DNA from: Candidatus Nanopelagicaceae bacterium | GTDB taxonomy: Bacteria > Actinomycetota > Actinomycetes > Nanopelagicales > Nanopelagicaceae | DNA length: 60,490 nt | Assembly: GCA_018883345.1 (NCBI GenBank) | Contig: VEQG01000008.1 | Coordinates: 1 to 60,490 of the forward strand | Direction: 5' to 3' | Shown here: piece by piece, positions 30,407 through 40,104 of the stretch | How positions within the stretch are numbered: the stretch's first letter is position 1 | Layout: each line of letters opens with the position of its first letter | Notes under the pieces: generated by a model | The model's database searches: none | Told to the model about the DNA's origin: nothing | What the model saw: only the letters and a program-made list of their open reading frames with translations | Position numbers and translations under genes: made by a program

Positions 30407-31903
30407 TTAAAGACTCTTAGCTGCGGCAAGAATTTCTGAAATACCAGAAGCCCGGTCTGTTAGATGAATTCTAGCAACCGGGTATTTTCTTGCCCCTAGC
30501 GCTCTAAATTCACCAAGCGCCTGTGCCATTACCAATGTTTGGAATGTAAATTCCTTACCAGCAATTGCAAAATCTTCTTTTGAATCAGCGGTTATTATTA
30601 AGAATGACCCATTTGGCTGCCCCGCTTTATGAAACTGTCCAGTCGAATGTTGAAATCGAGGGCCCCAACCAAAGGTAACTGGCTTTCCACTTTTCTCCGC
30701 TAATAATTTTCTAAGTTCAAGTAGCGCAATATCTTCTTTGCGATCTAAATAGGCGAGAATCGCAATATAACCTTCACAGTTGGCTACCAATTCTTTCAAA
30801 GCTTGCTCAGGAGTTTGAGTTGCAGGAAGCGCTGTGCTATCTGGAAGCTGGTTACTCCACTCTGCTAATAATTCAGATGTCGCATTCTTAGCTTCAGTTA
30901 CATTTGGCTGATTGAATGGATCAACTTCAAGTGCCACACCTAGTAGGGCAGTTGCCCACTCCCAAGTAATGAAATGCTCGCCAAGATCACCAGAGACAAC
31001 CAAATCTCCACCAGAAGCAAAGGTAATCCGCATCTGTTCGGATCCAATAGCTTCTTTTGAATCTGCTATTACTACCGGAACTCGACCCTTTTGATCCTTG
31101 CCAGTTGATTCGGCAATTAACTGTTCTATCCAATCCGATAAACCTGGAATTTCAGCCGAGTCAGCAAAAGCAACGAATTGCTCCGAATTAGTAAACATGA
31201 GGTAGGCAAGGTCAATTGCTGAATTCTCATCCTTTAACAATTCGATTTTCTGTGCTGCTGCACTATCTAAAAGTATTGAAGGATCGATATCAAGCAACGC
31301 CGTAGGAACTAAGCCAAAAGCGCTAAGCGCTGAAAAACGCCCACCAACATTTGGATCTGCATTAATTACGGTGTAACCACCTGCGCGAACTTCTTTATCT
31401 AGAGGTGAATCAGGGTCAGTTACGAAAATTAAATGTGATTTCGGGTCTAAACCTTGCTTGGTTAATGCTGACTCCATCGCTGCTCTTTGGGAGGCAGTTT
31501 CAATGGTAGATCCTGATTTTGAACTTACTAGCACGACCGAATTTGAAAGATCTCGATTAAGAGCATGTGCTGCATAATTCGGGTCAGTTAAATCGAAAAT
31601 AAATGCGCGCTTCTTAAATGTACCTGCAATAACTTCAGGAGCTAAAGATGAGCCACCCATCCCACAGAGAATTAATTCTCTTCCTTTAAATTTTGCAGCT
31701 AGCGCATCTAGCGCCGGTAGCAGCTCGCGAGAAGATTCAGGAAGGTCAACCCAATTTAGACGCACCGCTGCTTCTGCTTGCGCTGCAGCTCCCCAAAGAG
31801 TTGCATCTTTATTTGAAAGTCTTGAATTAGCAGCGCTCAACTTTTGGTAAAGCTTGCTACCTCGGTCAATTTTTGAAGCCAATGGACCTGATAGTTTGAT
31901 CAT
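30407..31903 (-). CDS. pgi: Glucose-6-phosphate isomerase (Pgi of Tal-Pgi fusion type)
   Basis: Interconverts glucose 6-phosphate and fructose 6-phosphate. 498 residues from ATG 31903. Motifs GMGGSSLAPEV, SSKSGSTIET and DPNVGGRFSALSAFG are sugar-isomerase signatures. The region usually reading FDQxGVExxK is DPFNQPNVTEAK here, which I associate with the Pgi half of bifunctional transaldolase/Pgi proteins. The frame is open 17 codons further upstream but that part overlaps tal. The tal stop and this start share one base (TAATG), so it looks like a split version of the fusion. Confidence 0.9.
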   Translation of the reverse strand: MIKLSGPLASKIDRGSKLYQKLSAANSRLSNKDATLWGAAAQAEAAVRLNWVDLPESSRELLPALDALAAKFKGRELILCGMGGSSLAPEVIAGTFKKRAFIFDLTDPNYAAHALNRDLSNSVVLVSSKSGSTIETASQRAAMESALTKQGLDPKSHLIFVTDPDSPLDKEVRAGGYTVINADPNVGGRFSALSAFGLVPTALLDIDPSILLDSAAAQKIELLKDENSAIDLAYLMFTNSEQFVAFADSAEIPGLSDWIEQLIAESTGKDQKGRVPVVIADSKEAIGSEQMRITFASGGDLVVSGDLGEHFITWEWATALLGVALEVDPFNQPNVTEAKNATSELLAEWSNQLPDSTALPATQTPEQALKELVANCEGYIAILAYLDRKEDIALLELRKLLAEKSGKPVTFGWGPRFQHSTGQFHKAGQPNGSFLIITADSKEDFAIAGKEFTFQTLVMAQALGEFRALGARKYPVARIHLTDRASGISEILAAAKSL

Positions 31904-32940
31904 TATTTCGCTTTCTGAATCTCTGCCTCTACTGCACCTAGTAGGACATCCCAAGAAGTCATGAACTTGTCGACACCATCGGCTTCAAGTTCGTCAGTGA
32001 TTTTATTTAAATCTATACCTAGCGCTGCCAATGCGAGTAGTTCCTCTTTTGCGCTTTGAATATTTGGCGTAATCGTGTCTTCAGCTTCGATGACCGCTGA
32101 AATAACTGCATCTAATGTTGCTGGCGGCATCGTATTGACTGTGTTCGGCGCAATCAATGAGTCTACGTACATTGTAGATCGATAAACCGGGTCTTTAACG
32201 CCGGTTGAGGCCCAAAGTGGACGTTGGTGGTTGTGCGGAAAGTTTTTGAACTTTTCCAAATAAAGCTCATATGCCAAACGAGCATTTGCAATTGCGGCTT
32301 TACCTTTTAGCGAATCATCAGTTAGTAATTTATCAACTGCAGAATCAACGCGACTTACAAAGAAAGAGGCAACCGAATGCACATTCTTTGGGTTGGAACA
32401 CTTTTCAATACCTGCTTGATAGGCATCGATTACCTCTGCATATCGGGTTAACGAGAAAATTAAAGTTACGTTAACGCTAATTCCCGCCGCAATAACTTCG
32501 GTGATTGCTGGGAGCCCAGCTTTAGTTGCCGGAATCTTGATCATCAAATTTGGCTGATCAATAATTGACCAGAGTCTTTTAGCCTGCGCCACTGTTTCGG
32601 CAGTTTGGTGTGCAAGTCTTGGATCTACTTCAATACTTACCCGGCCATCAACCCCATTGGTTGCATCAAAGATAGGCCTAAAAAGTTTGCAAGCATCACG
32701 AACATCTTCAGTAGTTAATTTCTCAACAATTTCTTCTGCTGATAATGATTTACTTGCTGCGATTGCACTTTTGTAACTTTCATCCTTGGTAATTGCCGCT
32801 TGAAAAATAGCTGGATTGGTGGTCACTCCAAAAACTTCTTTGCGTGCAATTCTTTCGGGCAGGGTAGTAGTAAGCGCCGCTCGAGATAAATCATCCAACC
32901 AAGCACTGGTTCCTGCAGCGTAGAGATCTGTTAACTTCAT
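31903..32940 (-). CDS. tal: Transaldolase
   Basis: Non-oxidative pentose phosphate enzyme moving a dihydroxyacetone unit. 345 residues, typical of the longer bacterial TalB-like group. Motifs: VFGVTTNPAIFQ at the N-terminus, the Schiff-base lysine in LMIKIPATKAG, and SVNVTLIFSLTRY. The start overlaps the tkt stop by 4 nt (ATGA read on the minus strand). Second gene of tkt-tal-pgi. Confidence 0.95.
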   Translation of the reverse strand: MKLTDLYAAGTSAWLDDLSRAALTTTLPERIARKEVFGVTTNPAIFQAAITKDESYKSAIAASKSLSAEEIVEKLTTEDVRDACKLFRPIFDATNGVDGRVSIEVDPRLAHQTAETVAQAKRLWSIIDQPNLMIKIPATKAGLPAITEVIAAGISVNVTLIFSLTRYAEVIDAYQAGIEKCSNPKNVHSVASFFVSRVDSAVDKLLTDDSLKGKAAIANARLAYELYLEKFKNFPHNHQRPLWASTGVKDPVYRSTMYVDSLIAPNTVNTMPPATLDAVISAVIEAEDTITPNIQSAKEELLALAALGIDLNKITDELEADGVDKFMTSWDVLLGAVEAEIQKAK

Positions 32941-34940
32941 AGCGCCGCCTTAATTCGATTTGCCACCTTTTCGCCGGTAAATCCAAATTCTTCAAACAAC
33001 TTGCCTGCAGATGCGGATGCGCCAAAGTGATCAAGTGAAATTACCACTCCAGAATCGCCAACGTACTCACGCCACCCTTGCGAGACACCTGCTTCGATGC
33101 TCACCTTTAGTGCGCTCTTTGGGAGCAAATTTTCACGATATGAAGCATCTTGCTCAGAGAACCATTCCAAGCAAGGTGCGGAAACCACTTGAGTTGCGAT
33201 GCCATCTGCTTCTAGTTGTGTTGCAGCTTTCATGGCAACACTGACCTCGGAACCAGTTGCGATTATTGAAACCTTTGGATTAGCAACTGGCTTAACCGCG
33301 TAAGCTCCCTTTGAAACCCCAAGCGCATTTGCCGGCAGAACCGGCAGGTTCTGTCTTGATAGCAGAATTCCTGATGGTTTATTTCGCTTTAACATCTCTA
33401 ACCAACAAGCTGCAGTTTCATTTGCATCTGCTGGTCTAATTACATTGAAATTAGGTATAGCACGTAGCGCTGCAAAGTGTTCGATTGGTTGATGGGTTGG
33501 ACCATCTTCGCCGACACCAATTGAATCATGAGTCCAAACAAAGATACTTGGAATATCCATGAGCGCTGCCAGACGTACAGATGCGCGCATGTAATCAGCA
33601 AACATAAGGAAGGTGCCGCCGAATGCTTTTGTGAGACCGCTTAAAGTAATTCCATTTACAATCGAACCCATTGCATGTTCGCGAATACCAAAGTGAATGA
33701 TGCGTCCGTAGGGATTGGCGTTCTTCATTTTGCTTGAAGCTGGCAGGAATGAGCCACCATTTTCGATAGTGGTGTTGTTGGATTCAGCCAAATCTGCTGA
33801 ACCTCCCCAAAGTTCTGGCAATTGCTCAGCCAAAGCATTAATCACCTTGCCGCTTGCTGCTCTTGTAGCAATCTCTTTATCTGAAGGAAAATCTGGAAGC
33901 GTAATTGCAGGTAACTTTCCTGCAATTAATCGATCAAGCAATTGACCTTTTTCAGGATTAGCTGCTTTCCATTTTTCCAGGCCAGAGTTCCAAGCGGCAT
34001 GTACCTCTGAGCCTCGCGCTGCAACCTTTCGAGCATGTGCCAATAATTCGGCAGGCATTGCAAACTTCTCTTCCGGGTTTAAACCGAGCGCGACCTTAGT
34101 TGCTGCGATTTCTTCATCGCCGAGTGCTGAGCCATGAGATTTAGAAGTTCCTTGAGCCTTAGGTGCCGGCCATGCAATAACTGTATGTAAACGAATCAAC
34201 GAAGGACGTTTAGTATCTTGTTTAGCACGTTCAATAGCTGCATCGAGAGCTTTGATATCTACAGAACCATCACTAGCAGCAGATACTTCTTCTACGTGCC
34301 AACCGTAAGCTTCATATCTTGCTGAAACATTTTCGGTAAAGGCAACATGCGTATCGCCCTCAATTGAAATTCGATTGTCGTCATAAATAACGATTAAATT
34401 TCCTAGTTCTTGGGTGCCAGCAAGGGAAGAGGCTTCGGCAGATACGCCCTCTTGCAAATCTCCATCAGAGCAGATGACGTAAACCTTGTGGTCAAAGAGT
34501 TCAGAAGATGGATCGAGTAAGCCTTTTTCAAACCTAGCTGCCATCGCCATTCCCACCGCGGTAGAGATGCCTGCACCTAATGGTCCGGTAGTCATTTCAA
34601 CGCCAGCAGTATGGCCAAATTCTGGATGGCCAGGAGTCAAAGAATTCCAAGTGCGGAAAGATTCAAGATCCGACATCTCTAAGCCATAGCCACTTAAAAA
34701 TAATTGAGTATAAAGCGTCAATGATGAATGTCCGCAGGAGAGTACAAATCGATCTCTTCCGATCCATTTAGGATCTTTAGGATCATGAACTAAATGTTTT
34801 TGAAAAATTAAGTAAGCAACTGGGGCAAGAGACATCGCAGTACCTGGGTGGCCATTGCCGACTTTTTGTACGGCATCGGCTGCGAGCGCACGTGAATATT
34901 TAACAACCAGGTCGTCTTCATTTCCCCAAGTAAAAGACAT
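32937..34940 (-). CDS. tkt: Transketolase
   Basis: Thiamine-diphosphate enzyme of the pentose phosphate branch. 667 residues, full length. N-terminal GHPGTAMSLAPVAYL, ThDP motif SDGDLQEG...DDNRIS, pyrimidine domain FGIREHAMG and DSIGVGEDGPTHQP, and the C-terminal transketolase domain. GGAAGG lies about 6 nt before ATG 34940, so this gene uses a leader, unlike ctaA upstream. The oxidative-branch genes zwf, opcA and pgl, often adjacent in actinobacteria, are not in this cluster. Confidence 0.97.
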   Translation of the reverse strand: MSFTWGNEDDLVVKYSRALAADAVQKVGNGHPGTAMSLAPVAYLIFQKHLVHDPKDPKWIGRDRFVLSCGHSSLTLYTQLFLSGYGLEMSDLESFRTWNSLTPGHPEFGHTAGVEMTTGPLGAGISTAVGMAMAARFEKGLLDPSSELFDHKVYVICSDGDLQEGVSAEASSLAGTQELGNLIVIYDDNRISIEGDTHVAFTENVSARYEAYGWHVEEVSAASDGSVDIKALDAAIERAKQDTKRPSLIRLHTVIAWPAPKAQGTSKSHGSALGDEEIAATKVALGLNPEEKFAMPAELLAHARKVAARGSEVHAAWNSGLEKWKAANPEKGQLLDRLIAGKLPAITLPDFPSDKEIATRAASGKVINALAEQLPELWGGSADLAESNNTTIENGGSFLPASSKMKNANPYGRIIHFGIREHAMGSIVNGITLSGLTKAFGGTFLMFADYMRASVRLAALMDIPSIFVWTHDSIGVGEDGPTHQPIEHFAALRAIPNFNVIRPADANETAACWLEMLKRNKPSGILLSRQNLPVLPANALGVSKGAYAVKPVANPKVSIIATGSEVSVAMKAATQLEADGIATQVVSAPCLEWFSEQDASYRENLLPKSALKVSIEAGVSQGWREYVGDSGVVISLDHFGASASAGKLFEEFGFTGEKVANRIKAAL

Positions 34941-34967
34941 TGCTTACCTTCCCTGCTATTTTTTCAA

Positions 34968-35843
34968 TTAACGTTTATATAAAAAACTGATTCGAGTTCG
35001 CCATATGGCAAACCAGAATAGAGATGCGCCAACTAAATGGAGACCGACTAGAACCTGGGGAAGGCCCTGCCACCATTGAACTAAGCCTATTAAGCCCTGT
35101 CCAAGAATTACCGCAAGCAACCAGTTGGCTACGCCACGGGGAAATTTAATTGCGATAAAAATTGCCAGCAGGGCCGTTGCCGCCACTAATGAGCTATGTA
35201 TTTGCGCAGCTAGATATAGATCAAAATCGAATCTCGGCGCCTTTACATCTCCGGCATGTGGTCCACTTCCGGTCACAATAGTTCCGGCAAAGATGGTGAT
35301 AAAAGCTAACGTAGCTAACGCTTTGCCAAAATTGTTTCCAACTCGGTTGCCAAATTTCTTGCCATTTTGTCCCGCGAAATTTAAATCTATCTTCTCAAAT
35401 GGCCGAACCTTGTACTGAAGTGAAGCTGCACCGGCTATTAAGAACATCGAAAGCAGTAGATGGCTAGCGACAGTAAATGGATTTAACTTTGTAAGAACTG
35501 TGATTCCGCCCAAGATACCTTGGCCAAATATTCCGAGCACTTGAAAGATTGCTAAATTCCGTAAATCTTGGCGTTTCCAGGCTGCCAATAAAGTGGCCAC
35601 TGCCGCCGCTAGAAGCGCGATAGTCAATAATCTATTGCCGAACTCGATTGCAGAGTGATAGAGCGATTGGCTCTCATCTGGAATAAATGAATCCTGGGTG
35701 CACTTAGGCCAAGTCGGACAGCCAAGGCCAGAGCCGGTCACGCGTACTAAGCCGCCAGTTACGACAATGGACATTTGCAGGACCAGCAGGGTAGTTGCGA
35801 AGTACCAGAGCTTGCTCGCCCTAAGCGCTTTGGCTGATCCCAT
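34968..35843 (-). CDS. ctaA: Heme A synthase (COX15/CtaA family)
   Basis: Oxidises heme O to heme A for aa3-type cytochrome oxidase. 291 residues, eight predicted membrane segments. The N-terminal part has VVTGGLVRVTGSGLGCPTWPKC, with the paired cysteines of the actinobacterial/Bacillus type, and heme-ligand histidines in HSAIEFGNR and VASHLLL; further His are in IHSSLVAA and GLHLVGASLFW. ATG 35843 follows TACTAT by 6 nt and has no Shine-Dalgarno, so it is probably leaderless. ctaB is not next to it. Confidence 0.92.
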   Translation of the reverse strand: MGSAKALRASKLWYFATTLLVLQMSIVVTGGLVRVTGSGLGCPTWPKCTQDSFIPDESQSLYHSAIEFGNRLLTIALLAAAVATLLAAWKRQDLRNLAIFQVLGIFGQGILGGITVLTKLNPFTVASHLLLSMFLIAGAASLQYKVRPFEKIDLNFAGQNGKKFGNRVGNNFGKALATLAFITIFAGTIVTGSGPHAGDVKAPRFDFDLYLAAQIHSSLVAATALLAIFIAIKFPRGVANWLLAVILGQGLIGLVQWWQGLPQVLVGLHLVGASLFWFAIWRTRISFLYKR

Positions 35844-35849
35844 GTGGGC

Positions 35850-35855
35850 ATAGTA
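35850..35855 (-). promoter_or_regulatory. -10 box for leaderless ctaA
   Basis: TACTAT read on the minus strand, 6 nt before the ctaA ATG. The whole ctaA-sufR divergent interval is 60 bp, so both promoters must sit in it. Confidence 0.5.
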
Positions 35856-35891
35856 ACGAAGGTAGATTTGGCTTCTTAACCGGAATTACGA

Positions 35892-35906
35892 CACAATAAC
35901 GTTGTG
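35892..35906. promoter_or_regulatory. Putative SufR operator over the sufR start
   Basis: Perfect inverted repeat CACAA-N5-TTGTG whose right arm contains the sufR GTG start codon and whose left arm is the probable -10 box (CACAAT, 6 nt before GTG). The mycobacterial SufR site, as I recall it, is ACACT-N5-TGTGA, which is similar. Binding here would block transcription of the whole suf operon. Confidence 0.5.
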
Positions 35907-36560
35907 AAAATCAAGGATGAACGAACTCGCGAAGGCGTAGCCCGCTCCATCCTGGAGAACGGTCCATCAACTGCCGCCGAGCTTTCCGATCGACTAGGTA
36001 TCACCCCGGCCGGCATCAGACGACATTTGGATGCTCTACTTGCTGAGGGCACCTTGGAAGCCCGTGAACCTCACGCCGCATCTGTGCGTGGTCGTGGTCG
36101 TGGTCGACCATCCAAAGTCTTTGTGATGACAGATAGCGGTCGCGAAAGATTCGAACATTCGTATGATGATTTGGCAATTAGCGCACTTCGATTCATGGCC
36201 AACAAAGATGCGAATTTCGTAAAAGAGTTTGCCCAAAATCGTGCAGATGATTTAGAAAAGAAAATCGTAAAAAAATTCGAAAAGAGTAAAGATAAAGTCA
36301 AAGCGCTCGCAGATTTTCTATCTGATGAGGGCTATTCAGCAACAATAAATAAGACTTCCCACAAATACGGAATGGGCTATGAGATGTGTCAACATCATTG
36401 CCCCATTGCGCACGTTGCAGCTGAGTTTCCAGATCTCTGTGAAGCTGAAACTGCAATTTTTTCAAAAACGCTAGGCACACATGTACAAAGACTTGCAACC
36501 ATCGCACACGGAGACGGTGTTTGCACAACTTACATTCCGCTTGCAAAGGCAGGTAAATAA
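35904..36560 (+). CDS. sufR: Fe-S cluster-sensing repressor SufR
   Basis: DeoR/ArsR-like winged-helix regulator of the suf operon. 218 residues. HTH at about 10-50 ([24 protein letters not shown]), an [12 protein letters not shown] basic wing, and cluster ligands C162, C166 and C179 (MCQHHCP...LCEAE) plus C207. GTG 35904 lies within an inverted repeat and has no Shine-Dalgarno, so a leaderless mRNA is likely. It overlaps sufB by one base (TAATG). Confidence 0.93.
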   Translation: MKIKDERTREGVARSILENGPSTAAELSDRLGITPAGIRRHLDALLAEGTLEAREPHAASVRGRGRGRPSKVFVMTDSGRERFEHSYDDLAISALRFMANKDANFVKEFAQNRADDLEKKIVKKFEKSKDKVKALADFLSDEGYSATINKTSHKYGMGYEMCQHHCPIAHVAAEFPDLCEAETAIFSKTLGTHVQRLATIAHGDGVCTTYIPLAKAGK

Positions 36561-37969
36561 TGACAATCGCACACCCAGAACTAGAGGGCATCGGAAAGTA
36601 CGAATACGGCTGGTCGGATCCAGATGTAGCCGGTTCAAAAGCTAAACGTGGTCTCAACGAAGAAGTAGTTCGCGACATTTCATCAAAGAAGAGCGAACCA
36701 CAATGGATGTTGGACTTACGTCTAAAAGGTTTGTCCTTATTCGACAAGAAGCCAATGCCAACTTGGGCAGCTGATTTAACAACTATCGATTTCGATAACA
36801 TCAAATACTTTGTGCGCTCATCAGAAAAGCAAGCGCAAACTTGGGATGATCTACCTGAAGATATCAAGAATACCTATGACCGCTTAGGCATCCCAGAGGC
36901 GGAGAAGCAGCGACTAGTTGCAGGCGTTGCTGCACAGTATGAATCTGAAGTTGTATATCACTCCATTCGCGAAGATTTAGCGGCGCAAGGGGTTATTTTC
37001 CTAGATACCGATACCGGGTTAAAAGAGCATGAAGATATTTTTAAAGAGTACTTCGGCACAGTGATCCCAGTAGGTGACAATAAATTTGCTGCCCTAAACA
37101 CATCAGTTTGGTCAGGCGGCTCATTTATATATGTACCAAAGGGCGTACACGTAGAGATTCCATTACAGGCTTATTTCCGAATCAACACTGAAAATATGGG
37201 CCAATTCGAACGCACACTGATTATTGCTGACGAAGGTTCATATGTTCATTATGTTGAAGGTTGCACCGCGCCTATCTATTCATCAGATTCGCTGCACTCA
37301 GCTGTTGTTGAAATCATCGTAAAGAAGAACGCTCGCGTTCGATACACAACCATCCAGAATTGGTCCAACAACGTTTACAACTTAGTGACTAAGCGCGCTA
37401 CTTGTGAAGAAGGCGCGACGATGGAATGGATTGATGGAAATATTGGCTCAAAGATCACCATGAAATACCCAGCCGTTTTCCTAATGGGTCAACATGCAAA
37501 GGGTGAAACTTTATCGATTGCATTCGCAGGCGAAGGCCAACACCAAGATACTGGTTCAAAGATGGTTCACGCTGCACCAAATACTTCTTCAACAATCATC
37601 TCTAAGTCGGTTGCCCGTGGTGGTGGTCGTACCTCATATCGCGGACTTGTCCAAGTTAATGAGGGTGCATCTGGTTCAAAGAGCACCGTCAAATGCGATG
37701 CATTACTAGTCGACACAATTTCTCGCTCAGACACATATCCATATGTGGATGTTCGTGAAGATGACGTATCTATGGGCCACGAAGCAACTGTTTCAAAAGT
37801 TTCGGATGACCAACTCTTCTATCTAATGTCACGTGGTTTAACTGAAGATGAAGCGATGGCAATGATTGTTCGTGGATTTATCGAACCAATTGCTCGCGAG
37901 CTTCCAATGGAATATGCCCTAGAACTAAATCGCCTTATCGAACTTCAAATGGAAGGAGCAGTTGGTTAA
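36560..37969 (+). CDS. sufB: Fe-S cluster assembly scaffold SufB
   Basis: Scaffold subunit of SufBC2D. 469 residues. N-terminal [11 protein letters not shown], the beta-helix core ([40 protein letters not shown]) and the C-terminal [23 protein letters not shown] shared with SufD. The cysteine in EGCTAP and C-terminal sulfur-transfer Cys ([11 protein letters not shown]) are present. No intein, unlike the mycobacterial homologue. Starts in the sufR stop (TAATG). Confidence 0.97.
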   Translation: MTIAHPELEGIGKYEYGWSDPDVAGSKAKRGLNEEVVRDISSKKSEPQWMLDLRLKGLSLFDKKPMPTWAADLTTIDFDNIKYFVRSSEKQAQTWDDLPEDIKNTYDRLGIPEAEKQRLVAGVAAQYESEVVYHSIREDLAAQGVIFLDTDTGLKEHEDIFKEYFGTVIPVGDNKFAALNTSVWSGGSFIYVPKGVHVEIPLQAYFRINTENMGQFERTLIIADEGSYVHYVEGCTAPIYSSDSLHSAVVEIIVKKNARVRYTTIQNWSNNVYNLVTKRATCEEGATMEWIDGNIGSKITMKYPAVFLMGQHAKGETLSIAFAGEGQHQDTGSKMVHAAPNTSSTIISKSVARGGGRTSYRGLVQVNEGASGSKSTVKCDALLVDTISRSDTYPYVDVREDDVSMGHEATVSKVSDDQLFYLMSRGLTEDEAMAMIVRGFIEPIARELPMEYALELNRLIELQMEGAVG

Positions 37970-39033
37970 TGTTAAATACCAACATTATTCACACTCCAAC
38001 TGGCCGCGAAGAAGCATGGCGTTTTACTCCGCTTGCTAAGTTAAAAGGTTTGCACGACGGAACCGCGGTAATCGGACAGGCTCATTCGCTCGTTTCTAAG
38101 CAACTTCCTGCCGGAGCAACATTCAACCGAGTCGCTTCATCAAACCATGCCACAAATAGTGATGATGCAATTGTGCAACGCGTAGTTGGAGATTCAACTA
38201 TTGCCCAGCTGACAATCGATGGCGAAATCACCGACCCAATCATCATCGGTCGAACTGCGATTAAAGATGCTGAGTATTCAAGAGTGCAGGTTTTAGTTAA
38301 GAAATTCGCTAAAGCCACATTGATTTTTGAAAATACCGGCAATTCTTTAATAGCTGAAGATATAGAGATTGCGCTAGAACCAGGATCAAATCTAACTTTT
38401 GTAACTTTGCAAGAGTTCGATGCAGATGCGGTTTACGCAGCGCGCCACCATGCAATTGTTGATAAAGATGCCACATTTAAATCAATTACGGTAACCATAG
38501 GTGGTTCTCTGGTTCGAATTCTTCCAACCGTGGAATTTAAGGCGCCGGGTGGGGATGTTGATTTACAAGGTGTCTATTTCGCATCGGCTGGTCAGCATCT
38601 CGAACATCGCTTGCATGTCGACCACTTAGTTCCAAATGCTAAATCTCGCGTCAATTACAAGGGAGTTTTGGCAGGGGATTCAGCACGCACTGTTTGGTTT
38701 GGCGATGTCTTTATTCGTGCTGCCGCAGAAGGAACCGATACTTACGAGCTAAATCGTAATTTGCTATTAACTGATGGCGCTCGTGCAGATTCAGTACCAA
38801 ACCTTGAAATCGAAACTGGCGAAATTGTAGGAGCAGGACATGCATCTACAACCGGCAGATTTGATGATGAGCAGCTCTTCTATTTAATGTCACGTGGAAT
38901 AAAAATTGATGATGCGCGACGTTTGGTGGTTCGCGGTTTCTTCAATGAAATCATCGGCCAAATTAACAATGAAGAGATTGAAGAGCGCCTCATGAACCAC
39001 ATTGATGGCGAACTTGAAAAGGTAGGCAAGTAA
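37969..39033 (+). CDS. sufD: Fe-S cluster assembly protein SufD
   Basis: Partner of SufB in SufBC2D. 354 residues. N-terminal GREEAWRFTPLAKL is the family start, then a variable part and the conserved beta-helix (DLQGVYFASAGQHLEHRLHVDHLVPNA). The C-terminal [26 protein letters not shown] parallels SufB. It overlaps both neighbours by one base (TAATG on each side). Confidence 0.96.
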   Translation: MLNTNIIHTPTGREEAWRFTPLAKLKGLHDGTAVIGQAHSLVSKQLPAGATFNRVASSNHATNSDDAIVQRVVGDSTIAQLTIDGEITDPIIIGRTAIKDAEYSRVQVLVKKFAKATLIFENTGNSLIAEDIEIALEPGSNLTFVTLQEFDADAVYAARHHAIVDKDATFKSITVTIGGSLVRILPTVEFKAPGGDVDLQGVYFASAGQHLEHRLHVDHLVPNAKSRVNYKGVLAGDSARTVWFGDVFIRAAAEGTDTYELNRNLLLTDGARADSVPNLEIETGEIVGAGHASTTGRFDDEQLFYLMSRGIKIDDARRLVVRGFFNEIIGQINNEEIEERLMNHIDGELEKVGK

Positions 39034-39332
39034 TGTCAGATCTACTTTTTGATTCAATAGTCGAAGGCAAGCCGGTCAAGCTGACAAAGAATGGTAAAGA
39101 GCTCTGTGTTGCCCGAGTTGGTAATGAAGTCTTTGCAATCGAAGATAATTGCAGCCATCAAGATGCAGCGCTCTCAGAAGGCGAACAGAATGGCTACAAA
39201 ATCGAATGTTGGTTGCATGCAGCTGAATTCGATTTACGCACTGGCGCAGCGCTCTGCCCACCAGCTACACAAGCAGTAAAAACTTATCCAGTTTCAATTG
39301 ATGGCAATAACGTCATAGTAGAAGTTTTATAG
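39033..39332 (+). CDS. Rieske-type [2Fe-2S] ferredoxin of the suf operon
   Basis: 99 residues, one Rieske domain: C40-x-H42 (NCSHQDAAL) and C59-x2-H62 (CWLHAAEFDL), 16 residues apart. This is the non-heme-iron oxygenase ferredoxin subunit often found between sufD and sufC in actinobacteria. Its likely task is supplying electrons to cluster assembly; this is inference. It starts within the sufD stop and is followed by a 19-nt gap with GGAGAG ahead of sufC. Confidence 0.92.
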   Translation: MSDLLFDSIVEGKPVKLTKNGKELCVARVGNEVFAIEDNCSHQDAALSEGEQNGYKIECWLHAAEFDLRTGAALCPPATQAVKTYPVSIDGNNVIVEVL

Positions 39333-39351
39333 GGTTAAAAGGAGAGAAGAG

Positions 39352-40104
39352 ATGAGTAAATTAGAAATTCGCGGCCTACAAGTGGTTGTAAATACCGAAA
39401 ATGGTCCTAAGGAAATTTTGAAGGGCGTAGATTTAACAGTTAATTCAGGCGAGACCCATGCAATTATGGGTCCAAATGGTTCTGGCAAATCAACACTTGC
39501 ATACTCAATTGCAGGTCACCCAAAGTATGAAATTACTGGCGGTACAGTTCATTTAGATGGCCAAGATATTCTTGAGATGAGCGTTGACGAACGTGCAAAA
39601 GCTGGATTATTCCTAGCAATGCAATATCCAGTAGAAGTGCCAGGCGTATCTGTATCCAATTTCTTGCGCACTGCAGCAACTGCTCTTCGCGGTGAAGCAC
39701 CTAATGTTCGTAAGTGGGTCGGCGAAGTAAAGGATGCAATGGCCGCACTTAAGATGGATCCAGCATTCGCAGAGCGAAGCGTCAACGAAGGTTTCTCAGG
39801 TGGCGAAAAGAAACGCCACGAAATCATGCAACTTGAACTCTTAAAGCCCCGCATTGCAATTCTCGATGAGACTGACTCTGGCTTAGACGTAGATGCATTG
39901 AAGATTGTTTCAGAAGGCGTAAATCGCGCAAAGGCGAATAATGATTTAGGCGTATTGCTAATTACGCACTACACCCGCATTCTTCGCTACATCAAACCTG
40001 ACTTCGTACACGTTTTTGCAAATGGTCGTATCGTTGAAGAGGGTGGCCCGGAGCTAGCTGAGAAGCTGGAAGAGCAGGGTTACGCGGAGTACGTATCTAA
40101 GTAA
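39352..40104 (+). CDS. sufC: Fe-S assembly ATPase SufC
   Basis: ABC-type ATPase of SufBC2D. 250 residues. Walker A GPNGSGKST, signature FSGGEKKRHEIMQ, Walker B IAILDETDSGLDVDAL (the SufC-specific form) and H-loop LLITHYTRIL. GGAGAG ribosome binding site before ATG 39352. It overlaps sufS by one base (TAATG). Confidence 0.97.
   Translation: MSKLEIRGLQVVVNTENGPKEILKGVDLTVNSGETHAIMGPNGSGKSTLAYSIAGHPKYEITGGTVHLDGQDILEMSVDERAKAGLFLAMQYPVEVPGVSVSNFLRTAATALRGEAPNVRKWVGEVKDAMAALKMDPAFAERSVNEGFSGGEKKRHEIMQLELLKPRIAILDETDSGLDVDALKIVSEGVNRAKANNDLGVLLITHYTRILRYIKPDFVHVFANGRIVEEGGPELAEKLEEQGYAEYVSK

Noticed and set aside
31904-31954. 17-codon extension of pgi into tal
   Set aside because: Composition (MGCPTRCSRGRD) is unlike the family, and ATG 31903 forms the TAATG junction common in this genome.
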